From Anthonomus grandis grandis (Eukaryota > Arthropoda > Insecta > Coleoptera > Curculionidae), in assembly GCF_022605725.1 (NCBI RefSeq), contig NC_065558.1, positions 7,750,001 through 7,814,000 on the forward strand: a DNA stretch of 64,000 nucleotides, in the 5' to 3' direction. The notes beneath the pieces were generated by a model. That model did not search any database. It worked only from the letters and a program-made list of their open reading frames with translations, and was not told where the DNA came from. Both the position numbers and the translations under genes were made by a program. Shown here piece after piece: positions 1-12,999 of this stretch. Each line of letters opens with the position of its first letter. Position 1 is the first letter of the stretch.

Positions 1-990
1 GCTTTTTATTTCATAAGAATACGACCACTATTTCTCGAGATATTAAACATTAAAGTGAGAGCTCACTTTGAAGAACAAACATGACCTCAGAACCTTACTT
101 TACAAAAATTTTAAATACAAAAATAAAAAAGCTTTCAGCTGCGTATATTATACATGGAAAAACAATGGAATATCTGTGTTCCCAATAAATCAAAAGTCAA
201 CTATGTGGAAAAATTAGGATATTGAATGAAAACTACCTTAAAAATAGAAGAAAAAAAGATCGTGCTGGACCTTAAAATGTGCATGCAATGAAAACTTAAA
301 AGAGACTTTAACTACCTGAAAAACTGCCTGATTTTTTTTTTTTTAAATTTTAAAACACCCTGTATAGTATACACGGGAAAAGAATGCAATAACCCCGACC
401 CCACTAAACCCATAAATCAAAAATTCACCAAACTATTCAAGGTTCGCCAAGAGAGCGTGTATATAGGTAACAAAAGGCCGAAAATTCAGGTATAAACCGG
501 TCAGCCTTCTATAACGGCAAATTCTATAAAATATTCTTCGATTTTTGCCGAAGATTAGAATTGCTTGAAAAGGCCAGACATGCCGCTTTAAGTGCAAAAT
601 AAAGAGTCTCCCTCTTATACGAAAATCTCTAATATAATGTGCGAAGGTGTTTCCCTTCTAATTAATCCGAAACCAGCCCTTAATGAGAATATTATACAAA
701 CCCCTTTCCTCCCTTCTGCCTTTATGAGGGAAACTAATCATGTGAAACCCCCATAGATCCCTGGAAATTGCCGGGTGTCAGTGGGGAGGTTACCTTAGCA
801 ACCCTTATGTAGTATATCGGTTATATTATGTTAAAGCATAATTTTATATATACAGGGTGTCCCAAAATTACATCGCAATTGCTTCATATACAGGAATCTT
901 GAAAAGTGAATCGTTTTTATGTTACAGGGTGTTTTATAATTCCTACTGAAGATGGTTTTGTCTCTGGTCTGTTCATTTCATATTATGTGC
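1..990. other. AT-rich spacer with mariner-like terminal words
   Basis: No credible coding region is visible. The stretch contains an AACACCCTGTATA word near 350, a TACAGGGTGTCCC word near 853 and an ACAGGGTGTTTT word near 926. These match the terminal word seen at other repeats in this window that end in TA-CAGGGTGT, so the region probably holds fragments of mariner-like non-autonomous elements. I cannot define complete boundaries. Confidence 0.4.
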
Positions 991-999
991 ATGGAAATG

Positions 1000-3900
1000 T
1001 TGAATTAATGAATAACTATCAAGTGCCTGCAAAAACAAACCATTTTTTTGTTTAATTAGTTTACTCCTTCCAGGTAAAATATCTTCAGAAAGACTCCAAA
1101 TATGTGGAAGATGTCTTTAAAACAGCGATTTTAAATAACGTTAATTTTTATATGAATTTATGGTCTGGAAACATCATAAATGGCTTGAAAAAAAATTATT
1201 AGCTCTATTTGGAATTATTCTAAAAATATTACAACTGTGACCCTTCCAGATGGAATTCTGCATGAATGCAAATGGATACTTTTTTCCACTGGAAATAAAT
1301 TAATCAATTTTCCAAAAAATTGCATAGCAAGAATTGGAAAATGTATCAAAATTCGTGAAAAAATACTAAACTGCCTGGAAAGAAACCTCTATTTAATTGC
1401 TTGAGTTCAAATGTGTTAAGTATCTGTAACAAAAAAGAATGCCTTCCAATGTGAATCGAATCAATGCGAATGAATTATCATTAAAAATTTAAAAAACCTT
1501 CATATGTAACTGATATTATTGATCAAATAAGCCCTCAATTTCCTGATGGAAAATATGATCGTTACCCCAGGAAATGCAAGAATTAAAAAATGAGTTGAAA
1601 TTCACTAAAAAATCCTTGACTGCCTGAAAATAAATCTTCATTTATTCGCTTGTATCCCAATTATTTTCAATTGCCTGTAAAAATTGTAAAACGTCTTGAA
1701 ACTCGTGAAAAGAATCTTCAAGTGCCTGAAAAAAAATTTTAATGACTTCAGAATTGGAAAATGGGTTAAAAATCAGTAAAAAAATATTTAACTGCCTCGA
1801 AAGAAACCTCTATTTAATTGTCCAACTTCCAGATATCCTCGAAACATGCCTAGAACGAACCTATAACAAAGTAAAATGCCTTCAACTGGTGCCTAGCGCC
1901 AGGCCTCAACTGCCTGGAAATAAATATTCATTTAATTGCTTGACATTAAAAGGTTCAACTGCCTGGGAATATGCATAAAATAAACCTGTGACAAAGGAAA
2001 ATGCCAAATTGGAGTAAAATGACTTCAAACTGATGAAAGCGATGTTCAAATGCATGAAAAAAAAATCTGCCAATAAAACGTGGAAAATCACTTCAATTGC
2101 CGGGAATGGTTGAATAAATAGGCCTTCAACTGCCTGGAAAATACTACAATTTTTTTCCTTTCTATAGAGAACTACCTGGAAAAATTGATTGATTGAATAT
2201 ATTTATAACCTGGTGTTTTCGTGACAAAAACAAGCCGCTGTTATAGTTTCAATCAATTTTTGGTGAAAAAAATCGATACGAGGGGATATAAAATGAAAAA
2301 TTCCAAACTTTGGAGGTCGATATCTTAGCTTCTATGGGCATTATCGGGAAAATTCCAACGGTTTTGTCTTAGTTTCGTCCTTCCGAATCCAACGAGACCA
2401 TCTGCAAGGTCGTAGCTCTCATATTAGCCAAGGTATTGCATTTTTAGGGTCAAAAACGAGGTCGAATAGTGATTTTTTTCGAATTTTCAAAGTGTTCTCT
2501 TCAATCGGGTAAATGAAAATTCTGGTTTATTTTAAATAATTTGTACAATAAATGATCATTTCGGCCAAGTCCATGGTGATCATAATCAGCTCAACTGCTT
2601 CGACAACGCTAAATTATCACTATTTGGAACAATTAGAATGATTTCAAATATATGGAAAATGAAATAATTTATGTTTATTTTAGGATTCATAAAAAAAAAT
2701 GTTTTCCTTTAAGGCTGGATAAGTTTTCCAGATTCCTATCTCTACTTGGAATTATTCTGAAAATACTACAACTTTGCCTTTTCCATATAGAACTCTGCCT
2801 GGAAAACAGATACTTTTTCCCACTGGAAATATATTCTTCACCTGTCTGAAAAATTGCAAAGCAAGAATTGGAAAATGGATCAATAATCGTGAAAAAACAT
2901 TGATGGACTGTCTGAAAAGAAACCTGTATGTAATTGCTTGGTTTCAAAAGGTATTTAACTGGCTAAATTGAACCTATAACAAAACAAAATGCCTCCAATT
3001 GCATGTAAAAATTAAAAAATGGCTTAAAATTCTTTAAAAAATCCTTATACAACTGCCTGGAAAGAACCTTCTATTTAATTGCTCGAGTATACCAAATATC
3101 CTCAACAGCCTGACAAAATTCCTAGAATGAACCTATAATAAAGTAAAATGCCTTCAATTGCCTGTAAAAATTGAAAAGTGGCTTCAAATTCTTAGAAACA
3201 AGTTTTCAAGTGCCTGGAATTGTTGATTAGGTAAACTTGGAAAAACATTTAAGTAACTTTAGTTGCCCGAATCAGAAAATCGATCATAATTCATAAAAAA
3301 AATTCCTCTACTGCCTAAAAATAAATATCTATTTAATTGCTTGATTTCAAAAAGTTCAACTATCTGAAAAAATGCCTAAAATGAACCTGTGACAAAGGAA
3401 AATGCCAAATTGGAGTAAAATGACTTCAAACTAATGAGAGCGATGTTCAAATGCTCGAAAAAAAATTAAATATCTGCCAATAAAACGTGGAAAATCACTT
3501 CAATTTCCGGGAATTGTTGAATAAATAGGCCTTCAACTGTCTGGAAAATACTACAATTTTTTTCCTTCTATAGAGAACTGCCTGGAAAAATTGATTGATT
3601 GAATATATTTATAACCTGGTGTTTTTGTGACGGAAACAAGCCGCTGGTATAGTTTCAATCAATTTTTGGTGAAAAAAATCGATACGAGGGGATATAAAAT
3701 GAAAAATTCCAAACTTTGGAGGTGGATATCTTAGCTTCTATGGGCATTATCGGGAAAATTCTAACCTTCCGAATCCAACGAGACCATCCGCAAGGTCGTA
3801 GCTCTCATATTAACCAAGGTATTGCATTTTTAGGGTCAAAAACGAGGTCGAAAAGTGACTTTTTCCGAATTTTCAAAGTGTTCTCTTCAATCGGGTAAAT

Positions 3901-6735
3901 GAAAATTCTGGTTTATTTTAAATAATTTGTACAATAAATGATCATTTCGGCCAAGTCCATGGTGATCAGAATCACCTCAACTGCTTCGACAACGCTAAAT
4001 TATCACTATTTGGAACAATTAGAATGATTTCAAATATATGGAAAATGAAATAACTTATGTTTATTTTAGGATTCATTTAAATGTTTTCCTTTCAGGCTGG
4101 ATAAGGTTTCCAGATTCCTATCTCTACTTGGAATCATTCTGAAAATACTACCACTTTGCCTTTTCCATATAGAACTCTGCCTGAGGGAAAACAGATACTT
4201 TTTCCCACTGGAAATAAATTCTTCACTTATCTGAAAAATTTCAAAGCAAGAATTGGAAAATGGATCAACATTCGTGAAAAAACACTGGACTGTCTGAAAA
4301 GAAACCTCTATGTAATTGCATGATTTCAAAAGGTATTTAACTGCCTAAAATTAACCTACAATAAGAAAAAACGCCTTCAATTGCCTGTAAAAATTGAAAA
4401 GTGGCTTCAAATTCTTAGAAACAAGTTTTTAAGTGCCTGGAATTTACGGTTAAATAAGTCTTCAACTGCCTGAAAAAAAATGACTTTAATTATACCCTAA
4501 GAAATCTAAGAATTGAAAATTAGGTTAAAATTCATAAAATAATCCTTAACTGCCTGGAAGAAACCTCTATTTAATTGCTTGATTTCAAAATGTGTTTAAC
4601 TGCAAAAAATTGCCTAAAATGAACCTACAACAAAGAAGAATACCTTCCAATGTGAATCTAATCAAAAGTCTTCATATAACTGAAATTGTTGATAAAATAA
4701 GCCCTCAATTTCCTGATGAAAAATACGATAGTTACCCCAAGAAATGCAAGAATTGAAAAATGAGTTGAAATTCACTAAAAACTCCTTGAATGCCTGAAAA
4801 TAAATCTTCATTTATTTGCTTGTATCCCAATTCTTTTCAATTGCCTGTAAAAATTGTAAAAGGCCTTTAAACTCGTGAAAAGAATCTTCAAGTGTCTGGA
4901 AAAAAAATTTAAATGATATGAATATTTAAGTATCTGGAGAAACGTCAGAATTGGAAAATTGGTTAAAATTCATTAAAAAAATATTTAACTGCCTCGAAAG
5001 AAATCTCTATTTAATTGCTCATAAGTTCCAAATATCCTCAAAACATGCCTAGAATGAACCTATAACAAAATAAAATGCCTTCAACTGGTGTCTAGTGCCT
5101 AGATTTGTAGATTACGTAAACCTGGAAATATACATTCATAAAAAATGCCTCAACTGCCTGGAAATAAATATCTATTTAATTGCTTGATTTGAAAAAGTTC
5201 AACTGCCTGGAAAAATGCCTAAAATAAACCTGTGACAAAGGAAAATGCCAAATTGGAGTAAAATGACTTGAAAACTGATGAAAGCGATGTTCAAATGCAT
5301 GAAATATGTGTATAACGCATATGTTTATTTTAGGATTCATTTAAAAAAATGTTTTCCTTTCAGGTTGGATAAGGTTTCCAGATTCCTATCTCTACTTGGA
5401 ATTATTCTGAAAATACTACAACTTTGTCTTTTCCATATAGAACTCTGCCTGGAAAACAGATACTTTTTCCCACTGGAAATATATTCTTCACTTATCTGAA
5501 AAATTGCAAAGCAAGCATTGGAAAATGGATCAACATTCGTGAAAAAACACTGGACTGTCTGAAAAGAACCCTCTGTGTAATTGCTTGGTTTCAAAAGGTA
5601 TTTAACTGGCTAAATTGAACCTATAACAAGAATGCCTCCAATTGCATGTAAAAATTAAAAAATGGCTTCAAATTCTTTAAAAAAGCATTTAAGTGCCTCG
5701 GTAAAATAAGTCTTCAACTACCTGGAAAAAATACCTTTAATTATACCCCAAGAAATCTAAGAATTGAAAGATGGGTTAAAATTCATAAAAAAATCCTTAT
5801 ACAACTGCCTGGAAAGAACCTTCTATTTAATTGCTCGAGTACCAAATATCCTCAACAGCCTGAAAAAATTCCTAGAATGAACCTATAATAAAGTAAAATG
5901 CCTTCAATTGCCTGTAAAAATTGAAAAGTGGCTTTAAATTCTTAGAAACAAGTTTTTAAGTGCCTGAAATTTACGGTTAAATAAGTCTTCAACTGCCTGG
6001 AAAAAATACCTTTAATTATACCCCAAGAAATCTAAGAATTGAAAGATGGGTTAAAATTCATAAAAAAATCCTTATACAACTGCCTGGAAAGAACCTTCTA
6101 TTTAATTGCTAGAGTACCAAATATCCTCAACTGCCTGAAAAAATTCCCAGAATGAACCTATAATAAAGTAAAATACCTTCAATTGCCTGTAAAAATTGAA
6201 AAGTGGCTTCAAATTCTTAGAAACAAGTTTTCAAGTGCCTGGAATTGTTGATTAGGTAAACTTGGAAAAACATTTAAGTAACTTTAGTTGCCTTTAGTTT
6301 AGAAACAAGTTTTTAAGTGCCTGGAATTTACGGTTAAATAAGTCTTCAACTGTCTGGAAAAAAATGACTTTAATTATACGCCAAGAAATATAAGAATTGA
6401 AAAATGGGTTAAAAGTCATAAAAAAATCCTTTATTGCCTGGAAAGAACTTTCTATTTAATTGCTCGAGTACCAAATATCCTCAACTGCCTGAAAAAATTC
6501 CTAGAATGAACCTATAATAAAGTAAAATGCCTTCAATTGCCTGTAAAAATTGAAAAGTGGCTTCAAATTTTTAGAAACAAGTTTTCAAGTGCCTGGAATT
6601 GTTGATTAGGTAAACTTGGAGAAACATTTAAGTAACTTTAGTTTCCCGAATCAGAAAATCGATCATAATTCATAAAAAAATTCCTCAACTGTCTGGAAAA
6701 ATGCCTAAAATGAACCTATAAGTTCCGAAAAACTG
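1000..6735. repeat. Degenerate CTGCCTGGAA array
   Basis: The word CTGCCTGGAA and near variants (TGCCTGAAAA, TGCCTGTAAA) recur about every 60-90 bases, almost always in the plus orientation, embedded in AT-rich sequence with recurring phrases such as TTTAATTGCTTGA, ATGAACCTATAA and AAAATGCCTTCAA. Larger blocks are duplicated inside it: about 1441-1990 matches about 4634-5230, and a phrase beginning TGCCTGTAAAAATTGAAAAG recurs near 3150, 4382, 5902, 6185 and 6540. All open frames here are short and differ from copy to copy, so I treat them as non-coding. Confidence 0.85.
1985..5660. repeat. Three long direct copies within the array
   Basis: A block starting CTGTGACAAAGGAAAATGCC occurs near 1985, 3386 and 5226. 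The first two copies run in parallel for about 1 kb. The third copy lacks about 0.6 kb of internal sequence present in the others (about 2060-2660 in the first, 3460-4060 in the second) and joins directly to the shared phrase ATGTTTATTTTAGGATTCAT. This is either a deletion in the third copy or an insertion shared by the first two. Confidence 0.75.
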
Positions 6736-7585
6736 CCTGGAAAATCACGGATCCTGTTAATCTCCCTCCACACGACTATGTCAAGCCCATAGCAATACAG
6801 CAGAAATAGAGAGATAAGAGGAGCGAATAAGATTTACGTATTTTATCAGGTAATGTGGGGTACATTAATGGCGGGTTTTATGACGAATAAATCACATCCC
6901 TTAAAGGGTTTTTTTTTTCTTAATTCAGGAAAATGTCCTCGGGATGATTATTTTTGAGATCGATCATTAAAAATTTGCCGAGGCGATCGGTCGGCTCGTC
7001 ATTACGGTTCGATTCGTTTCGCTGATGGTAACGGTGGGTCTATAATGGCTCAATGGCCAGCCCTAAGCAATTATCCTTTACTCTATAGAGGGGCGTTCGT
7101 TATTTTCATTACGTGAGGGTATATATTCTTTTTTTTTGCAAGGAAGGGATGTTTTTTTCACTATGGAGGTCGTTGTCGAGTAGAAAGGATGATGAAGGGT
7201 CGTTGTGCTAGGAAAGGGAAATTGTTACAAGAAAAATTGGTGCATATGAATGAAGATGATCAACCGGAAACTCCTGGTTAAAAAAGGTTTTTCACAAAAA
7301 GTTGGAAAATTGCCAAAATTTATTTTTGATCTTAAGACTCTGCTATCTGGTAAAATGCAGATAGCCCCCAATCAAATTAATTTTGAAGGTGAACAACTGT
7401 GTATTGCACAAAAATTAATTATTTTACCAAGGCCTCCGAAACTAGTATTTCCCAAGTTTCAACAAGTCACATTAAGTAAAATAAAAACAATTTTAAAAAG
7501 TCAAAAAAATTTTGATGGTGGGAAGGGAGGCATATCCGAAACTTTCAAAAAGGGCTACAGTTTGAAAAAATGGATAAAAAAGCCT
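6736..7585. other. Unique spacer, no gene seen
   Basis: Sequence complexity rises here relative to the arrays on either side, with several GC-containing stretches (for example around 6955-7080), but no supportable exon, RNA gene or transposon feature is visible. An open frame at 7250-7651 runs straight into the following 185 bp array and has no recognisable domain, so it is not called. Confidence 0.5.
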
Positions 7586-7589
7586 GCAA

Positions 7590-10500
7590 AAATGCTTCAA
7601 GAAAATTTCAAGTACAATATTTATCTTATACACTATTTTTCATTTAAGTAATAGTTTCCAAGTTACACGCCAAAAAGTGACTTTACAAGACAAACTTGGT
7701 TTTTCTTGGCTTCCTAATTTTCAAAACTAATTTCCCCAAAAACCGTCAAATATAGAGGAAAATCCCAAGAGTACTTTTTGTTAAGGAATTTTAAATACAA
7801 TATTTTAGTTTATACACTTTTTTCCTTTCAAGCAATAGTTCCCAAGTAACAGCGCAAAAAGTGACTTTACAAGACAAACTTGAGTTTTCTTGGCTTCCTA
7901 ATTTTCAAAACTAATTTTCTCAAAAACTGCCAAATATAGAGGAAAATATCAAAAATACTTTTTTATAAGGAATTTTTAATACAATAATTTAGCTTATACA
8001 CTTTTTTGCATTTAAGTAATACTTTTCAAGTTACAGGCCAAAAAGTGACTTTACAAGACAAATTTGGGTTTTCTTGGCTTCTTAATTTTCAAAACTAATT
8101 TTCTCAAAAACCGTCAAATATAGAAGAAAATCAAAAGAGTACTTTTTGGTAAGGAATTTTCAATGCAATATTTTAGCTTTTACACAATTTTCCTTTTAAG
8201 TAATAGTTTTCAAGTTACAGGCCAAAAAGTGTCTTTACAAGACAAACTTGGGTTTTCTTGGCTTCTTAATTTTCAAAACTAATTTTCTCAAAAACCGTCA
8301 AATATAGAGGAAAATCCCAAGAATACTTTTTTATAAGGAATTTTTAATAAAATATTTTAGCTCATATACTTTTTTTCCATACAAGTAATAGTTTCCAAGT
8401 TACAAGCCAAAAAGTGACTTTACAAGACAAACTTGGTTTTTCATGGCTTCCTAATTTTCAAAATTAATTTTCTCAAAAACCGTCAAATATAGAAGAAAAT
8501 CCCAAGAGTACTTTTTGTTAAGGAATTTTTAATACAATATTTTAGCTTAAATACTCTTTTCCATTCAAGTAATAGTTTTCAAGTTACACGCCAAAAAGTG
8601 ACTTTACAAGAGAAACTTGGGTTTTCTTGGCTTCTTAATTTTCAAAACTAATTTTCTCAAAAACCGCCAAATATAGAGGAAAATCCCAAGAATACATTTT
8701 GTTAAGGAATTTATAATACAATATTTTAGTACCACACTTTTTTTCTATTCAAGTAATAGTTTCCAAGTTACAGGCCAAAAAGTGACTTTACAAGGCAAAT
8801 TTGGTTTTTCTTCGCTTCCTAATTTTCAAAACTAATTTCCTCAAAAACCGTCAAATATAGAGGAAAATATTAAGAGTACTTTTTTATAAGGAATTTTCAA
8901 TACAATAATTTAGCTTATACACTTTTTTCCATTTAAGTAATACTTTTCAAGTTACAGGCCAAAAAGTGCCTTTACAAGACAAACTTGGGTTTTCTTAGCT
9001 TCTTAATTTTCAAAACTAATTTTCTCAAAAACCGTAAAATATAAAGGAAAATCCCAAGAATACTTTTTGTTAAGAAATTTTTAATACAATATTTTAGTAC
9101 AACAATTTTTTTCTATTCAAGTAATAGTTTCCAAGTTACAGGCCAAAAAGTGACTTTACAAGGCAAATTTGGGTTTTCTTGGCTTCCTAGTTTTCAAGAC
9201 TAATTTTCTCAAAAACCGCCAAATATAGAGGAAAATATCAAGAGTGCTTTTTTATAAGGAATTTTCAATACAATAATTTAGCTTATACACTTTTATTCAT
9301 TAAAGTAATAGTTTCCAAGTTACAGGTCAAAAAGTGACTTTACAAGACAAACTTGGGTTTTCTTGGCTTCCTAATTTTCAAAACTAATTTTCTCAAAAAC
9401 CGCCAAATATAGAGGAAAATATCAAGAGTACTTTTTGTTAAGGAATTTTAAATACAATATTTTAGCTTATACATTTTTTCCTTTCAAGCAATAGTTCCCA
9501 AGTTACAGCGCAAAAAGTGACTTTACAAGACAAACTTGGTTTTTCTTGGCCTCCTAATTTTCAAAACTAATTTCCTCAAAAACCGTCAAATATAGAGGAA
9601 AATCCCAAGAGTACTTTTTTATAAGGAATTTTCAATACAATAATTTAGCTTATACACTTTTTTCCATTTAAGTAATACTTTTCAAGTTACAGTCCAAAAA
9701 CTGACTTTACAAGACAAACTTGAGTTTTCTTGGCTTCTTAATTTTCAAAACTAATTTTCTCAAAAACCGTCAAATATAGAAGAAAATCAAAAGAGTACTT
9801 TTTGTTAAGGAATTTTAAATACAATATTTTAGCTTATACATTTTTTCCTTTCAAGCAATAGTTCCCAAGTTACAGCGCAAAAAGTGACTTTACAAGACAA
9901 ACTTGGTTTTTCTTGGCCTCCTAATTTTCAAAACTAATTTCCTCAAAAACCGTCAAATATAGAAGAAAATCCCAAGAGTACTTTTTGTTAAGGAATTTTT
10001 AATACAATATTTTAGCTTAAATACTCTTTTCCATTCAAGTAATAGTTTTTAAGTTACACGCCAAAAAGTGACTTTACAAAACAAACTTGGGTTTTCTAGG
10101 CTTCCTAATTTTCAAAACTAATTTCCTCAAAAACCGTCAAATATAGAGGAAAATCCCAAGAGTACTTTTTTATAAGGAATTTTCAATACAATATTTTAAC
10201 TTATACACTTTTTTCCATTTAAGTAAAACTTTTCAAGTTACAGGCCAAAAAGTGCCTTTACAAGACAAACTTGGGTTTTCTTGGCTTCTTAATTTTCAAA
10301 ACTAATTTTCTCAAAAACCGTCAAATATAAAGGAAAATCCCAAGAATACTTTTTGTTAAGGAATTTTTAATACAATATTTTAGTACAACACTTTTTTTCT
10401 ATTCAAGTAATAGTTTCCAAGTTACAGGCCAAAAAGTGTCTTTACAAGACAAACTTGGTTTTTCTTCGCTTCCTAATTTTCAAAACTAATTTCCTCAAAA

Positions 10501-11135
10501 ACCGTCAAATATAGAGGAAAATCCCAAGAGTACTTTTTTATAAGGAATTTTCAATACAATATTTTAGCTTATACACTTTTATCCATTAAAGTAATAGTTT
10601 CCAAGTTACAGGTCAAAAAGTGACTTTACAAGACAGACTTGGTTTTTCTTGGCCTCCTAATTTTCAAAGCTAATTTCCTCAAAAACCGTCAAATATAGAG
10701 AAAAATACCAAGAGTACTTTTTTATAAGGAATTTTCAATACAATATTTTAGCTTATACACTTTTATTCATTAAAGTAATAGTTTCCAAGTTACAGGTCAA
10801 AAAGTTACTTTACAAGACAAACTTGGTTTTCTTGGCTTCCTAATTTTCTCAAAAACCGTCAAATATAGAACAAAATCCCAAGAGCCCTTTTTTATACGGA
10901 ATTTTTAATACAATATTTTAGCTTATACACTCTTTTTCGTTTAAGTAAGCGTTTTCAAGTTACGGGCCAAAATATGCCTTTACTAGACAAACTTCATTTT
11001 TCTTAACTTACTAATTTTCGCAATTGATTTTCTCAAAAACTGTCAAATTTAAAAAGAAACTCCAAGAGTACTTTTTGATAAGGAATTTCCATAATAATAT
11101 TTTAACTTATACACTTTTTCCTTTTAAGTGTTGGT
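7590..11135. repeat. 185 bp tandem repeat array
   Basis: A unit of 184-186 bp is repeated head to tail about 19 times. Landmarks are AACCGTCAAATATAGAGG (at 7741, 8109, 8293, 8478 and onward, with an AACTGCC variant at 7925), AAAAAGTGACTTTACAAGAC and AAGTTACAGGCC. Spacing is nearly constant with few indels; divergence grows in the last copies after about 10900. The unit has no sequence resemblance that I can see to the 170 bp satellite further right. It is an insect-type satellite or minisatellite; no coding potential is supported. Confidence 0.9.
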
Positions 11136-11139
11136 TTCC

Positions 11140-11420
11140 AAGTTACAGAGGTAAAAGAAATCTTCATATGCTTGGATATTTTCCTAAAAGAGCTACCTTG
11201 AAGCTTGATCTCTTCAGTTACCTGAAAAACTGGATAAAATGGGCTTAACTGCCTGGAAAAAATTTGAAAATCCCTAGAAAATGACTTCAAATAAATAAAT
11301 TGCAATAAAAAGGTCTTTAAATGCTTAAAGAAAAATTAAAAAAACACTACTTGGACTACTACTACTACAACTACTCGGAAAATTTTTAAAAAGGGCTTTA
11401 ACTGCCTGCATGAATTGGAA
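11140..11420. repeat. Short tract with CTGCCTGGAA words
   Basis: Immediately after the 185 bp array the CTGCCTGGAA theme returns (ACCTGAAAAACTGG, then AACTGCCTGGAAAAA near 11248 and AACTGCCTGCATG near 11400). It looks like the same family as the array at 1.0-6.7 kb, suggesting that the 185 bp array expanded inside or beside it. Confidence 0.55.
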
Positions 11421-11546
11421 ACTAGCGTCAGTTTTATTAAAACTTCTAATAAGTCATTTTAGACGAATTACAGGTGATAAAAGCATTTTTAATTTTGAGC
11501 GGGAAAATTGAATCAACTTTCTATTGGAGCATGTGCAGTGATCTAT

Positions 11547-11573
11547 CTATATATATATATATATATATATATA
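11547..11573. repeat. (TA)n microsatellite
   Basis: An uninterrupted run of alternating T and A of about 26 bases follows a short CTAT lead-in. Confidence 0.9.
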
Positions 11574-11579
11574 GTACGT

Positions 11580-12317
11580 TTCAGACGCTTAAACTGTCAA
11601 CAATGCCTTGACATATGTCAAACCGGACAGTTATCCAGAGTATCCAGGCGGCCTCTTTTATAAGACCTACGAACTAATTTCTAACCCTTAATTAAGGGAG
11701 TGAACCCTTCAGACCCTTGTTGTTGACTGTGTTCGAAACGTGGCTATATGAATATGTATGAACACATTATGCAAATTGGATCTCTCCCTCTCTTAACTTG
11801 CCATTGGGGATGCGACAAGTGCGGACGCCATTGCACTTTAAGGGTTGTTTTTGCATTGGCTTTAAATGTAAATATGCTAGGGAATGCTTCCATGTATTGG
11901 TAAAAACGGACCCGTTTCTAATCTTTTTTGAGGTTATATACTCCTTTTCCTATATAGTTTCACAAGTAAAACGATAAAACTTTTCACCCCTCGATGGTGT
12001 ACCTATGACCGTTCCCCCAAAAACCATTACGACTACAACCCCGCAAATCCGGAAGTGACTTCGCCCCCATCCCCTGGCCCTCCCTTAGTCTGCCATATAC
12101 AACGTACCGAATTAGCCCTATCCCGAGGGATACGCGTTCCCTTCTGGTCGATATACACACACATACACACGCACCCTAGCAATTGCTACACCAGTGTAGG
12201 AAAAGATGGTGTTTTTTTTGTTAATTTTAGGGATTATTACAACACTAAAAAAATTATATTCTTCAAAATTAAATTTATAATAATGTAATTATTAAATGTT
12301 AATAACAAAAAGAAAAT
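11580..12317. other. Unique spacer upstream of tRNA array edge, no gene seen
   Basis: This is mixed-composition unique sequence with a small CACACA/ACATAC tract near 12160. A 77-codon open frame at 12055-12288 has no recognisable domain, ends in low-complexity sequence and is not supported as a gene. Confidence 0.45.
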
Positions 12318-12324
12318 AAAAAAA
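12318..12324 (-). terminator. Pol III T7 terminator of tRNA-Ala
   Basis: Seven consecutive A on the plus strand give TTTTTTT on the minus strand starting seven bases after the tRNA 3' end. Confidence 0.8.
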
Positions 12325-12330
12325 GTCTTA

Positions 12331-12402
12331 TGGAGGAGCTGGGATTTGAACCCAGGACTTTCCGCATGCGAAGCGGACACTCTACCACTGAGTTACACCC
12401 CC
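12331..12402 (-). tRNA. tRNA-Ala (anticodon CGC)
   Basis: Read on the minus strand this is a 72 nt cloverleaf: acceptor GGGGGTG, D stem ACTC/GAGT, anticodon stem TCCGC/GCGGA around loop TTCGCAT (anticodon CGC), T stem CTGGG/CCCAG around TTCAAAT, and discriminator A. The G3-U70 wobble, the main alanine identity element, is present. The internal B box GGTTCAAATCC is intact. One irregularity is a U6-U67 mismatch in the acceptor stem. A run of seven T on the minus strand a few bases downstream (12324-12318) is a good RNA polymerase III terminator. No intron is present and CCA is not encoded, as expected in eukaryotes. It appears functional; the alternative is a tRNA pseudogene or SINE head, but no SINE body follows. 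Confidence 0.93.
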
Positions 12403-12995
12403 GATACACTACGATTTCCGATATGCACTACTCTCTATAAGTGAGTTTGGTATATTAAGGAAAACTAAGCTTTGTGCAAATGATTTTAATTTTTAGAAGA
12501 GTTTATACACATATTGCTCTTATTTTGGCTATAAAATGATTTACACCAACATGTTTTAATAATTATTCATTATTTTGAGGTTGTCAGACCTTAAAGGAGA
12601 CAGCTGACATTATTTAATATTCGACTGTTAAATAACGTAGATAGGAAAAGAAGGTTAATTGCCCTAGAAATTAGCTTTTCCAAGAAATGTCACTTTTTAG
12701 AAAGTAAAGGGCAGATTTGAAATGGCTCTTTTATGGCATCCAAGGACCGAAAGACACCCTCCCCCCCGCAGGGCAAAATAATAAGATGCAAATTTAATAT
12801 TGCAAAGAAAAGGTCATCTTATACCAATAATGGACCCGTAGTAGGTGGTCATCGGTCTTGTAAGTTTTTATGACGTTTCGACCATTGAGGTTATAAAAAT
12901 GTAGACACTTGTCGTTTAGAAAAGTCGAATAAGCTACATGTCCCATATGAAAAGATGGCGCTGATCCAAATGCCATTTCTTTTAATAAGAGAAAA
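12403..12995. other. Unique spacer between tRNA and satellite
   Basis: No gene or repeat can be supported. A C-rich tract (CCCTCCCCCCC) lies near 12760. The last 100 bases show isolated satellite-like words (AAATGCCATTT near 12968), the degenerate left edge of the 170 bp array. Confidence 0.45.
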
Positions 12996-12999
12996 AATT

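Noticed and set aside
7250..7651. 133-codon open frame
   Set aside because: Its second half is the first unit of the 185 bp array and it has no domain or splice context.
12055..12288. 77-codon frame upstream of the tRNA
   Set aside because: Proline-rich start followed by low-complexity sequence; no domain or splice support.
12331..12402. tRNA-derived SINE head
   Set aside because: The structure is a complete tRNA with its own T7 terminator and no SINE body or tail follows.
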